Positions 1 through 7,573 of a stretch of DNA of 19,053 nucleotides are shown piece after piece (position 1 is the stretch's first letter; each line of letters begins with the position of its first letter). The position numbers were made by a program, and so were the translations under genes. Below the pieces are notes generated by a model. It saw only the letters and a program-made list of their open reading frames with translations. It was not told the origin of the DNA and searched no databases. The DNA comes from JBHEPS01 sp046261635 (lineage in GTDB: Bacteria; Acidobacteriota; Thermoanaerobaculia; Gp7-AA8), in contig JBHEOL010000275.1 in NCBI GenBank assembly GCA_046261635.1, forward strand, positions 1-19,053. The letters run 5' to 3'.

Positions 1-180
1 GGTGGAGGTTGCGGGCGATCTCCGCGTCGCTCGTCGTCAACGATGCCACCGCATCGCCTCCTCCTCGCTCCTTGATCTCGCCTCGCAAGCTCCACCAGCG
101 CGGCCCCTCTGGTTTCTTTCACAGCCTCTCAGGATGACGCGATTGCCTTCTGCCTTTCCTAGCCCCTAGCCCCTAGCCCC
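1..180. repeat. Partial intergenic palindromic element with GGGGCTA heptad end
   Basis: The part nearest the gene is three perfect TAGCCCC units at 160-180, preceded by CTTCTGCC-type sequence (148-155) and by CTCAGGATGACGC at 128-140, the same core-end word found in the three complete elements of this window (near 5132, 7854 and 9369). The array ends at base 180 and the stop codon of the minus-strand ATPase gene occupies 181-183, so the element abuts the stop with no spacer. TTTCACAGCCTCT at 117-129 resembles the small palindrome inside the element at 7574-7911. Bases 1-115 probably belong to the interior of the same element. I see no gene there. The left half lies outside the window. Confidence 0.6.
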
Positions 181-1737
181 TTATCTTCGCTTCCCTCCCA
201 GCACGCCCATCACCTCGCGCAGGATGTAGCCGGTGACGGTGCGGGCCGCCTGGTTGAGGACGTTGCCGGTGATCCGCTCGGTGGCGCTCATCCGCGTGCG
301 ACCGGCCGGTTTCCTTTTCGCGCGCTCCTCACGCTCCTGCAGCTCCCGTTCGCGCTCTTCGAGCTCCCGCTCGCGCTCGTCGGCGCGGGCGTCCGCCAGC
401 TTCTTCTGCAGAATTTCGTGCGCGCTCTCCCGATCGATGGGGACGCGATACTTGGCGGTCATCGGCGAGGAGGCGACCCGGCGGTCGTAGTCGTTCGGGT
501 CGAGAGGAGCCATCGAGGACGTGGGGGCGACGATCTGCGTGACAGCGACCTCGTTCGGTGCTCCTTTCGGAGTGAGGAGGCTGACCAGAGCTTCGCCGAT
601 GCCGAGAGAAGTGAGCGAGGAGGAGATGTCGTAGTGGCTCGAGGGAGGGAACGTCGACGCGGTCGCGCGAAGATTTCGCGCCTCCTTCGGCGTCAGCACC
701 CGGACGGCGTGCTGGATGCGGTTGCCGAGCTGGGCGAGCACGTCCTCGTTCACGTCCTTCGGGGTCTGGGTGATGAAGAAGACGCCGATTCCCTTCGATC
801 GGATGAGCCGCGCGACCTGCTCGATGTACTCCACCAGAGCCGAGGAGGCATCGTCGAAGAGCTGGTGCGCCTCGTCGAAGAAGAAGACGAGTTTCGGTTT
901 GTCGAGGTCGCCGACCTCGGGGAGATCGTAGTAGAGACGGCCGAGCATCCACATCAGGAACGTCGAGTAGAGACGCGGCTTCTCCTGGACGTCCGAGAGG
1001 GTGAGGATGTTGATGATTCCCCGCCCGTCGGGAGCGAGCCGCATCATGTCGGCCGGGTCGAGCTCGGGCTCTCCGAAGAAGCGGTCCGAGCCCTGCTGTT
1101 CGAGCTCCACCATCTTCCGGAAAAGAACCCCGACGCTGGCCGACGAGATCCCGCCGTACGATGCTTTCAGCTCCTTCTTCCCCTCGTCGGAGGTGAGGTA
1201 GTTGAGCGTCTCGCGGAGATCCTTGAAATCGAGGAGGGGAAGCTCCTTGTCGTCCGCGTACTTGAAGACGAGCGAGAGAACGCTCTGCTGCGTGTTGGTC
1301 AGGTCGAGGACCTTTCCGAGAAGGATCGGGCCGAACGAGGAGACCGTGGCGCGGAGCTGTGCCCCTTTGGCTCCCGTGAGGCTGAAGAGCTCGACCGGGA
1401 ACGACTCGGGCGCGAACGTGCGCCCGACCTTCTGCATGCGCTCGACCAGCTTCGGCCCCGGTTCAGCGGCGATCGCCATGCCGCTCAGATCGCCCTTCAC
1501 GTCGGACACGAAGACCGGGATGCCGTTGCGGCTGCACTCCTCGGCGAGCACCTGGAGGGTGCGCGTCTTGCCAGTGCCCGTGGCGCCGGCGATGAGCCCG
1601 TGCCTGTTGAGCATCTTGAGAGGCAGCCGGATCGGGAGGCTCCCCTGCGGAGACTCGCCGTCCATCCCGTGCCCCAGCTCGAGGGCGGGGGCTTCGAATC
1701 CGTAGGCGGAAGATAGCGTTGCAGAGAGCTCGGGCAT
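181..1737 (-). CDS. HerA/YjgR-type P-loop ATPase (DUF853 family)
   Basis: This 518-residue protein is a cytosolic ATPase of the FtsK/HerA superfamily, closest in layout to E. coli YjgR; its cellular role is not established. Seen: Walker A GATGTGKT at residues 51-58, the following VFVSDVKGDLSGMA stretch typical of the family, Walker B LVFFFDEAHQLF near residues 282-293, and the sensor-like FFITQTPKDV and LGNRIQHAVR segments. The C-terminus (about 430-475) is a highly charged Glu/Arg coiled coil rich in ERERELEE repeats, then a tail rich in small and hydrophobic residues. No good Shine-Dalgarno precedes the ATG at 1737. Met25 (1665) would place Walker A about where it lies in YjgR and is an alternative start. 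The stop touches a heptad-repeat element. It is monocistronic here; the next gene diverges. Confidence 0.88.
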   Translation of the reverse strand: MPELSATLSSAYGFEAPALELGHGMDGESPQGSLPIRLPLKMLNRHGLIAGATGTGKTRTLQVLAEECSRNGIPVFVSDVKGDLSGMAIAAEPGPKLVERMQKVGRTFAPESFPVELFSLTGAKGAQLRATVSSFGPILLGKVLDLTNTQQSVLSLVFKYADDKELPLLDFKDLRETLNYLTSDEGKKELKASYGGISSASVGVLFRKMVELEQQGSDRFFGEPELDPADMMRLAPDGRGIINILTLSDVQEKPRLYSTFLMWMLGRLYYDLPEVGDLDKPKLVFFFDEAHQLFDDASSALVEYIEQVARLIRSKGIGVFFITQTPKDVNEDVLAQLGNRIQHAVRVLTPKEARNLRATASTFPPSSHYDISSSLTSLGIGEALVSLLTPKGAPNEVAVTQIVAPTSSMAPLDPNDYDRRVASSPMTAKYRVPIDRESAHEILQKKLADARADERERELEERERELQEREERAKRKPAGRTRMSATERITGNVLNQAARTVTGYILREVMGVLGGKRR

Positions 1738-1870
1738 GAGAGGAGGATTCTATCTCCGTCCAGGATCCCCGGGCGAAGCCGCGCTGTTTTCCGAGCCGAC
1801 ACCGCCCCAGAGCAGGACCGTGACCGGGCGGACACTCCATTCAGGGCATGATGCCTGGGGAGGTCTCAAC

Positions 1871-2395
1871 ATGCACCGAATCCTCGTCCTCAGCCTCGCT
1901 CTTCTTTGCGTCAGTGCGGCCGTTCTCGCGCAGCAGGCGCCACCGAAATGCGACGCGCCCGAGTACCGGCAGTTCGATTTCTGGGTCGGTGAGTGGAGCG
2001 TCGAGTCGCCCGATGGCAAGTTCGCCGGAACCAACAGCATCCGTGTCGAGATGAACGGCTGCGTTCTCCACGAGCGCTGGAAAGGGGCGGGGGGCGGGGG
2101 CGGCGAGAGCTTCAATATCTGGGACCGCACGCGCGGGGTCTGGCACCAGACCTGGGTCGACGGATTCGGCACTCTTCTGCTGCTCGAAGGGGGGATCGAC
2201 GGGAAGTCGATGCGCCTGGAAGGAAAAGGGAAGAACGGGAAGGGTCAATGGGTGCGGCAGCGGATCATCTGGACCCCGATGAGCGACGAGGAGTGCAACG
2301 GGTGCGTCCGCCAGAAGTGGGAGACCACGCAGGACGGCGAGGCATGGGCCACGGTGTTCGACGGGATCTACAAACCGGTGGGAAAGACGGACTGA
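1871..2395 (+). CDS. Small secreted protein with FDFWVGEW motif (DUF1579-like)
   Basis: A 174-residue protein of unknown function. Residues 1-20 are a clear signal peptide (a basic start, then LVLSLALLCVSAAVLA) with likely cleavage after Ala20, so the mature protein should be periplasmic or extracellular. The mature part opens with FDFWVGEWSVESPDG, a signature of small secreted beta-barrel-like proteins related to DUF1579, and ends with a Trp-rich region. It keeps four Cys, including an ECNGC pair that could form a disulfide. A run of five Gly (about residue 74) is encoded by a G-rich tract at 2084-2100. The start was chosen because GGGGAGG at 1857-1863 lies 7 nt before this ATG; the open frame reaches further upstream to 1736 but lacks such a site and would bury the signal peptide. 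The family assignment is by motif only. Confidence 0.8.
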   Translation: MHRILVLSLALLCVSAAVLAQQAPPKCDAPEYRQFDFWVGEWSVESPDGKFAGTNSIRVEMNGCVLHERWKGAGGGGGESFNIWDRTRGVWHQTWVDGFGTLLLLEGGIDGKSMRLEGKGKNGKGQWVRQRIIWTPMSDEECNGCVRQKWETTQDGEAWATVFDGIYKPVGKTD

Positions 2396-2479
2396 CCCTC
2401 CGTCGGGATGATTTGCATCCCAGGCATGAAATCTTCATCCGCGAGGGTTGTTTTTCACCCGAGCCGGGATGATGAACCG

Positions 2480-2914
2480 ATGAAGCCGCTGTACCAGAGG
2501 ATGCCGAGACCACAGCACGATCCGGAGTTCGCCGCGCGCGCGAAGGCGCTTTCGCGGGCGATGCTCGAGCTGCATAAGGAGCTTCTCGATGCCGTCCGGG
2601 TCGAGTACGAGGCGACGAACGGCCCGCAGGCGCCGCTCCAGATGTGGAACCTCCTCGTCAGCGATCCCTTTTTCGCCTGGCTGCGGCCGCTGAGCGGAAT
2701 GGTGGCCCGCCTCGACGAACTGCTCGCGAGCGAGACCGATCGCGCTCCCTATCGCCAGATGCTCGGGGAGCTCGAGCACATGATCGGCAGCGGCGACCCG
2801 GCCCACCAGTTCGCCGGAAGCTACGCCCGCTACCTGCAGAGTCCCGAGATCATCTCGGCCCACGCCTCGGTCCGGAGCGCGGTGGCCCGGTTCGAGCCGC
2901 TGGTGAAGGAATGA
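2480..2914 (+). CDS. Conserved-looking hypothetical helical protein
   Basis: A 144-residue, soluble, mostly helical protein that I do not recognise with certainty. It has no signal peptide, membrane segment or metal motif. Visible features are an N-terminal charged helix (ARAKALSRAMLELHKELLDA), a central aromatic stretch (MWNLLVSDPFFAWLRPLSG), then MLGELEHMIGSGDP and a C-terminal AHASVRSAVARFEPLVKE helix. Composition and strong third-position GC match real genes in the window. The frame is open from 2408, but ATG 2480 is preferred because the extra 24 residues look non-coding; GGGA at 2466-2469 is a weak ribosome site. It follows the secreted-protein gene by 84 bp and could be co-transcribed. 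A perfect hairpin begins 2 bp after its stop codon. Confidence 0.6.
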   Translation: MKPLYQRMPRPQHDPEFAARAKALSRAMLELHKELLDAVRVEYEATNGPQAPLQMWNLLVSDPFFAWLRPLSGMVARLDELLASETDRAPYRQMLGELEHMIGSGDPAHQFAGSYARYLQSPEIISAHASVRSAVARFEPLVKE

Positions 2915-2916
2915 GT

Positions 2917-2938
2917 GGCGGAGGATTCATCCTCCGCC
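2917..2938. terminator. Perfect 9-bp hairpin just after a stop codon
   Basis: GGCGGAGGA, loop TTCA, TCCTCCGCC: a perfect 9-bp stem with a 4-nt loop starting 2 bp after the stop of the preceding gene. There is no T tract, so it may be a transcription end/3' stabiliser or simply part of the repeat that follows, since related GGAGG...CCTCC dyads recur at 3002-3033 and 3112-3130. Confidence 0.4.
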
Positions 2939-2950
2939 GCTCTCCCCCGA

Positions 2951-3148
2951 CATCACCGGAGCCGAACGGGGCACGCCGGGATCGGTTCGATCGGGTCTTT
3001 CGCGGAGGATCGACGGAGGCTGAATCCTCCGCCGTTCCCCCCCCCCCGGCATCACCGAAGCCGCACGGGGCACTCCGGGATCGGTTCGATCGGGTCTTTC
3101 ACGGAGGATCGACGGAGGCTGAAGCCTCCGCCACTTTCCGGAGCCGGG
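2951..3148. repeat. 99-bp tandem direct repeat, two copies plus a partial unit
   Basis: Two units start at 2951 and 3050 (CATCACCG...), differing at only a handful of positions over the first 84 bases. Each carries the GATCGGTTCGATCGGGTCTT segment and a GGAGGCTGAA-CCTCC dyad. The tail of a further unit is seen at 2917-2950. An 11-base C homopolymer (3037-3047) separates the copies. The whole 2915-3320 gap (406 bp) holds this repeat plus the upstream region of the transporter gene. Open frames through it on both strands translate to Arg/Pro/Ser-rich repeats without recognisable domains and are judged non-coding. Confidence 0.8.
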
Positions 3149-3161
3149 CGTCTCCCCGTCT

Positions 3162-3190
3162 TTGCATCTCACGCGGCTGGCAGCCATACT
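3162..3190 (+). promoter_or_regulatory. Possible promoter for the peptide transporter
   Basis: TTGCAT at 3162-3167 and CATACT at 3185-3190 are 17 bp apart and resemble sigma70 -35 and -10 boxes weakly (3 of 6 and 4 of 6 matches). They lie about 130 bp before the transporter start, after the tandem repeat. This is weak evidence in GC-rich DNA. Confidence 0.22.
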
Positions 3191-3320
3191 TCCCCGTCCG
3201 GGCGGCTGTCCGGCGACGAACTCAGCAAGAGGAGATGCGTGCCGAAATGAGCAGAACCCCGAAACAGCTCTTCCCGCCTCCACCCCTGTCGAACGTCTCT
3301 GCCGGAAGTGAGGCTCTGCG

Positions 3321-4814
3321 ATGACCGTGATTCCCGAACAGTCGGACAAGCAGTGGTTTGGCCATCCGCGTGGGCTGGCGACTCTCTTCTTCACGGAAAT
3401 GTGGGAGAGGTTCAGCTACTACGGGATGCGCGCGCTCCTGATGCTGTTCATGACGGCGGCGATCGCCGGCGCGAATCCCGGGCTCGAGATGCCGATCGAG
3501 AGGGCGGCCGCGATCTACGGCCTCTACACCTCGCTCGTGTACCTGCTCTCGCTACCCGGCGGCTGGGTCGCGGACAAACTGTGGGGCCAGAAGAAGGCGG
3601 TCTTCGTCGGTGGATCGATCATCGCCGCGGGCCACTTCAGCATGGCGATCCCGTTCATGGCTTCGTTCTACCTCGGGCTGGTACTGATCGTGATCGGGAC
3701 GGGGCTGCTGAAGCCGAACGTCAGCACGATCGTCGGGGATCTCTATCCCGAAGGCGGCGCCCGCCGCGATGCGGGATTCTCGATCTTCTACATGGGAATC
3801 AACATCGGGGCGTTCCTGGGGCCGACCCTCTGCGGATTGATCGGAGAGGGGTACAACTGGCACTGGGGCTTCTCGCTGGCCGGATTCGGCATGGTTCTGG
3901 GGCTGATTCAGTACAAGCTCGGGGAGCCCTACCTGCGTGGCGCAGGTGATCTGAAGACGGACGAGACGCCGGAAGTTCGTTCGCGGCTGGCGCGGAACTT
4001 CTACCTCATCCTCGCGGGCGTGGTGGGGATCATCGTCGTCGGCGTGCTGCTCTCGCGTGCCGGCATCATCGGGATCACGCTCACGCAGTTCGCCGAGGGC
4101 CTCGGTTACTCGATCATCGCCCTGGCGATCTTCTACTTCGTTTACCTGATCGGCTTCGCCGGCTACGACACGCCGCAGAAGAAGAAGCTCGTCGTGATCT
4201 TCTGGCTCTTCATCCTCGCCGCGCTCTTCTGGTCGGGCTTCGAGCAGGCGGGATCCTCGATGAACATCTTCGCGTACGATCTGACCGATCGCGTCATCGG
4301 CGGATGGGAGATGCCGGCGAGCTGGCTGCAGAACATCAACCCGATGTTCATCATCATTCTGGCTCCGGTGTTCGGCTGGCTCTGGACGTGGCTCGCCCGG
4401 AAAGACGCGAATCCGTCGATCCCGATGAAGTTCGCCCTCGGGCTCCTCGGTCTCGGCGCCGGCTTTTTCGTCCTCGCCTGGGGCGCCGCGAATGCGACCG
4501 TCGACAACAAGGTCACCCCGGCCTGGCTGATCGTCACGTACTTCCTTCACACGGTCGGCGAGCTGAGTCTCTCACCCGTCGGCCTTTCCTCGATCACCAA
4601 GCTCGCGCCGCGCGACCGGGTCGGTCAGATGATGGGCATCTGGTTCGTCGGAGCGGCGCTCGGAAACCTGTTCGCGGGCCTGGTCGCCGGCCGGCTCGAG
4701 TCGCTCGAGCCTTCCGCCCTCTTCTGGAACGTCGCGCTCTTCTCCGCCGGATCGGGCGTGGTTGCCCTCCTGGCGGCCCCGTTCATCAAGAAGCTCGTCG
4801 GCACGCTCAAGTAA
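3321..4814 (+). CDS. POT/PTR-family proton-coupled di-/tripeptide transporter
   Basis: A 497-residue inner-membrane protein of the major facilitator superfamily, POT branch, which imports di- and tripeptides with protons. Seen: the diagnostic ExxERFxYYG motif as E26-MW-ERFSYYG in the first helix; YGLYTSLVYLLSLPGGWVAD, the first-loop region of the family; GTGLLKPNVSTIVGDLY (PTR signature region); FWSGFEQAGSSMNIFA in the seventh-helix region; and GELSLSPVGLSSITKLAP near the end. About 14 hydrophobic segments are present, as usual for bacterial members, and the length is typical. ATG 3321 has GTGAGG at 3308-3313 seven bases upstream. The gene is alone between a repeat and its own terminator. Substrate specificity cannot be read from the sequence, so no dtp symbol is given. 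Confidence 0.93.
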   Translation: MTVIPEQSDKQWFGHPRGLATLFFTEMWERFSYYGMRALLMLFMTAAIAGANPGLEMPIERAAAIYGLYTSLVYLLSLPGGWVADKLWGQKKAVFVGGSIIAAGHFSMAIPFMASFYLGLVLIVIGTGLLKPNVSTIVGDLYPEGGARRDAGFSIFYMGINIGAFLGPTLCGLIGEGYNWHWGFSLAGFGMVLGLIQYKLGEPYLRGAGDLKTDETPEVRSRLARNFYLILAGVVGIIVVGVLLSRAGIIGITLTQFAEGLGYSIIALAIFYFVYLIGFAGYDTPQKKKLVVIFWLFILAALFWSGFEQAGSSMNIFAYDLTDRVIGGWEMPASWLQNINPMFIIILAPVFGWLWTWLARKDANPSIPMKFALGLLGLGAGFFVLAWGAANATVDNKVTPAWLIVTYFLHTVGELSLSPVGLSSITKLAPRDRVGQMMGIWFVGAALGNLFAGLVAGRLESLEPSALFWNVALFSAGSGVVALLAAPFIKKLVGTLK

Positions 4815-4836
4815 CGCGCCGAATCATCGATCCTTC

Positions 4837-4868
4837 AAAGCCGCCTCCCCTCCGGGAGGCGGCTTTTT
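4837..4868 (+). terminator. Intrinsic terminator after the peptide transporter
   Basis: AAAGCCGCCTCCC (4837-4849), loop CTCC, GGGAGGCGGCTTT (4854-4866): a perfect 13-bp stem running into a T stretch (4864-4868, then CTTT). It begins 22 bp after the transporter stop codon. The A-rich left arm could also serve the minus strand, but the opposing gene ends far away. Confidence 0.92.
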
Positions 4869-4873
4869 CTTTG

Positions 4874-5198
4874 AAGCCAGAAGAAAAGTCAGAAGTCAGA
4901 AGGCAGAAGGCAGAAGGCAGAAGTAAAGACAAAGGCAAACCCCACCGTCATCCTGAGGGAGCGCCTCGGGGCCGTGGGAGCCTCGCTGCCGGCGCGCGCG
5001 ACCGAAGGATCTCAAAATGCCCGAATCGCGTTGGCCGGTGCGGGGGAAACGCGCAGGTGGCCACATCCTGCAATTCTGAGTTCCTTCGCTCGCGCAGCGG
5101 ACTTCGTGAAGCGACCCATTACCGCGGCGCTCAGGATGACGGGAGGCCGCTTTTGCCGTTGCTTTTACTTCTGCCTTCTGCCTTCTGACTTCTGACTT
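4874..5198. repeat. Palindromic intergenic element with heptad-repeat arms (copy A)
   Basis: The left arm (4874-4927) is built of AAGCCAG, AAGTCAG and AAGGCAG heptads. The right arm (5162-5198) is its near-exact inverse, differing by one heptad. Inside lies a core from CCGTCATCCTGAGG at 4945 to CAGGATGACGG at 5142, itself inverted (CGACCGAAGGATCTCAAAA against the inverse near 5073-5100). It fills the gap between the transporter terminator and the stop codon (5202-5204) of the convergent DUF819 gene, leaving 3 bp. No transposase or open frame of merit is inside. A single-stranded copy would fold into a long two-layer hairpin. Confidence 0.85.
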
Positions 5199-5201
5199 GG
5201 T

Positions 5202-6368
5202 TTAGAACTGCTCGACCATCCGGCAGAGGGAAGCGGCGAGAAGCGCGGCGTAGTTGCCGATGGCGTATCCGATCAGGGCCATCAGGATGGCGGCGGGGAC
5301 GAGACTTTCGCGATGATAGGCGGCCACGACCGGAGCCGAGGCGGCGCCGCCGACGTTGGCGGCGGAAGCGATCGCGGCGCTGTGGATGTCGACGCGGAAG
5401 ATCCATGCACCCGCTATGCAGAACAGGCCGTGGATCAGGATCCAGACGAAGGCGCCGAGAAGAAAGGCCGGGGCGTCCGCCAGTCCGGCGAGCGAGGCTC
5501 TCGCGCCCATTCCCGCGACGAAGATGAAGACGATGGCCATCGCGATCTCGTGAGACTTCGGAATGCGTCGCGCAGGGGTGAGCGAGAGCAGGATGCCGAG
5601 CGTGGTGACCAGGAGCACGCGCCACGTCGAGGTCGAAAGAATCGGCTCGACGACGGGGAGCAGGGGCGCGAGCCAGGCGGAGAGCGCTGTTGCCGCGAGA
5701 GCGATCGCCGCGAGGTACAGAACGTGCGCGGTCTTGAGCGGCTCTTCCTCGACGGCCGATGTCTCGGCTTCGGCGGCGGCATCCATCTTCTCCATCCGGT
5801 CCGCATCGACCCGGGTCCAGCGGTTGAACCGTTCGGCGAGCGCCTTCGAGCCGAGCAGGATCGGAAGCCAGATCACGTAGATCACGTTGTCCGCGAGCAC
5901 TGCGAGGCCGAACATGTCGGGCGGCGTCTCCAGTCCGCCGGCCACGGCGGCCATGTTCCCCGTTCCTCCGATCCAGCTTCCGGCGAGGGCGCCGAATCCC
6001 TTCCACGCCTCCGGGGGAAGCCAGGGGCTCGCGACGGCGTACCCGATCGGGGCTCCGATCACGATGCCGGCGGTCCCGAGGAGCATGACGAACACGCCCT
6101 TGCCCATGACGCGGACCGCCGCGCCGACGTTCACCCCGAGAAGCAGCAGCGTGATGAAGATCGGGAGCCCGTACTCGCGCAGCACGTCGTACGCGGGGGA
6201 GGCCGAGGGGATCACGCCCGTGTTGCTGAGCGCGACCGGGATGGCGTAGATGAAGATGAGGGGCGGTACGAAATTGAAGAACTTCCACTTCGTGGCTCGC
6301 TCGAGCCAGAAGAAGAAGGCGGCGACGCCCGCGAGGACGGTCAGAACGGCGGCCGGCGATGAGAACAT
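5202..6368 (-). CDS. DUF819 (YjcL-like) multi-pass membrane protein
   Basis: A 388-residue integral inner-membrane protein of the DUF819 family, whose substrate is unknown; the family resembles carboxylate or sodium-linked transporters. Seen: about ten or eleven hydrophobic helices; a first half with FVPPLIFIYAIPVALSNTGV and the glycine-rich GSWIGGTGNMAAVAGGLETP motif; a charged cytosolic linker (about 200-230, rich in Glu and Ala); and a second half ending with ASAANVGGAASAPVVAAYH and ILMALIGYAIGNY, an inverted echo of the first half. The length matches family members of about 390 residues. The frame stays open to 6743, but those codons overlap the divergent murB gene and read as non-coding, so Met at 6368 before the first helix is chosen. 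No clear ribosome site is seen. Its stop lies 3 bp from repeat copy A. Confidence 0.87.
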   Translation of the reverse strand: MFSSPAAVLTVLAGVAAFFFWLERATKWKFFNFVPPLIFIYAIPVALSNTGVIPSASPAYDVLREYGLPIFITLLLLGVNVGAAVRVMGKGVFVMLLGTAGIVIGAPIGYAVASPWLPPEAWKGFGALAGSWIGGTGNMAAVAGGLETPPDMFGLAVLADNVIYVIWLPILLGSKALAERFNRWTRVDADRMEKMDAAAEAETSAVEEEPLKTAHVLYLAAIALAATALSAWLAPLLPVVEPILSTSTWRVLLVTTLGILLSLTPARRIPKSHEIAMAIVFIFVAGMGARASLAGLADAPAFLLGAFVWILIHGLFCIAGAWIFRVDIHSAAIASAANVGGAASAPVVAAYHRESLVPAAILMALIGYAIGNYAALLAASLCRMVEQF

Positions 6369-6476
6369 CGGGGCATGGTAAAGGAGATGCCGCGCAGGGA
6401 GTAGCCGTCCTCCGAAAGAGCCCGCTGGCCCCGTACTTGAAACGGTGCCGCATGTGCTCCAGACTGACCGGCACCC

Positions 6477-7571
6477 GTGAATCCGATGACTGCGCTCGAT
6501 CCTCTTCCCGGTTTTGAAGAAAACGTCCCGCTTGCGCCGATGACGACACTCGGTGTCGGGGGCCCGGCCCGTTGGTTCTTCGCCGCGGATTCGGTCGACG
6601 CATTGCGGGAAGCGACCGCGTGGGCGAACCGGCATGACGTTCCGCTCTTCCTTCTCGGGGGCGGGAGCAACGTCGTCATCGCCGACGACGGATTCGACGG
6701 CCTGGTGATCAGCAACCGGATCGTCGGCATCGACTCGGGCCACGACACCGGCGCGGTCCGGCTGAAGGTGGGAGGGGGGGAGGAGTGGGACCCGCTGGTC
6801 GAGCGCGCGGTGGAGCGGAACTGGGCAGGGATCGAGACTCTAAGCGGGATTCCCGGTCGGGTCGGCGCGACTCCGATCCAGAACGTCGGCGCTTATGGGC
6901 AGGAAGTCTCCGAGACGATCGTCGAGGTGGAAGTGATGGAGAGACGTTCCGGAAAGATCCGGACGTTCTCGAACGCCGACTGTAGATTCGCCTATCGGGA
7001 CAGCGTCTTCAAGGTGGAGGCGAAGGACGAGTTCATCGTCGTCGCGGTCAGCTACCGCCTCCAGCCGGGCGGACGGCCGGCGCTCCGTTACCCCGAGCTC
7101 GAGCGGCGTGTGAGGGAAGCTCACGGGGATTCGCCTTCACTCTTTCAAGTGCGCGAGACCGTCATCGAGATCAGGCGCGGGAAGGGAATGGTCATCGACC
7201 CGGCGGATCCCGACTCGCGAAGCGACGGATCGTTCTTCATGAATCCGATCGTCGGCGCCGACGACTTTCAGGCCTTCCTTCAGATGGCGACCGAGGCCAT
7301 CCCCGGAATCAATGCTGCCGGGATTCCCTCGTTCCCTGCCGGGGAAGGGAACGTGAAGCTCTCGGCCGCGTGGCTGATCGAGAACGCGGGCTTCTCGAAA
7401 GGGCACGGCGATGGGGCGGTGGGGCTTTCCACCAAGCACGCCCTCGCGATCGTGAACCGCGGCGGCGGGACGGCGGTCGACGTTCTGCGACTGGTCGCGG
7501 AAATTCAGCGAACGGTCGCCAACCGGTTCGGCATTGCCATCCGGCCGGAGCCGAATTTCGTGGGATTCTAG
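6477..7571 (+). CDS. murB: UDP-N-acetylenolpyruvoylglucosamine reductase (MurB)
   Basis: This FAD enzyme reduces UDP-GlcNAc-enolpyruvate to UDP-MurNAc with NADPH in cytosolic peptidoglycan precursor synthesis. Seen in the 364 residues: the FAD-binding PLFLLGGGSNVVIADDGFDG; ETLSGIPGRVGATPIQNVGAYGQ; the YRDSVFK motif with Arg174, of the type I (E. coli-like) form; the catalytic Ser252 in GSFFMNPI; and the terminal EPNFVGF with Glu358. These correspond to E. coli Arg159, Ser229 and Glu325. It is slightly longer than E. coli MurB (342). The GTG at 6477 is given, but ATG 6486 three codons on is equally possible; neither has a clear ribosome site. It stands outside any mur/dcw cluster, divergent from the DUF819 gene with 108 bp between. 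A heptad array begins 2 bp after its TAG. Confidence 0.96.
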   Translation: MNPMTALDPLPGFEENVPLAPMTTLGVGGPARWFFAADSVDALREATAWANRHDVPLFLLGGGSNVVIADDGFDGLVISNRIVGIDSGHDTGAVRLKVGGGEEWDPLVERAVERNWAGIETLSGIPGRVGATPIQNVGAYGQEVSETIVEVEVMERRSGKIRTFSNADCRFAYRDSVFKVEAKDEFIVVAVSYRLQPGGRPALRYPELERRVREAHGDSPSLFQVRETVIEIRRGKGMVIDPADPDSRSDGSFFMNPIVGADDFQAFLQMATEAIPGINAAGIPSFPAGEGNVKLSAAWLIENAGFSKGHGDGAVGLSTKHALAIVNRGGGTAVDVLRLVAEIQRTVANRFGIAIRPEPNFVGF

Positions 7572-7573
7572 AA

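Noticed and set aside
418..1716. 432-codon plus-strand open frame
   Set aside because: Antisense to the HerA/YjgR-type ATPase; low-complexity charged translation, no ribosome site.
2927..3394. Minus-strand 155-codon frame with a duplicated PPSILRERPDRTDPGVP segment
   Set aside because: The duplication only mirrors the 99-bp DNA repeat; the frame overlaps the transporter start and has no ribosome site or recognisable fold.
6437..6465. Possible sigma70 promoter for murB (TTGAAA with a weak -10)
   Set aside because: The -10 candidate CAGACT matches only 3 of 6 positions; not enough to call.
6369..6743. N-terminal extension of the DUF819 protein
   Set aside because: It would overlap the divergent murB start and reads as antisense of murB; the first membrane helix begins right after the Met at 6368.
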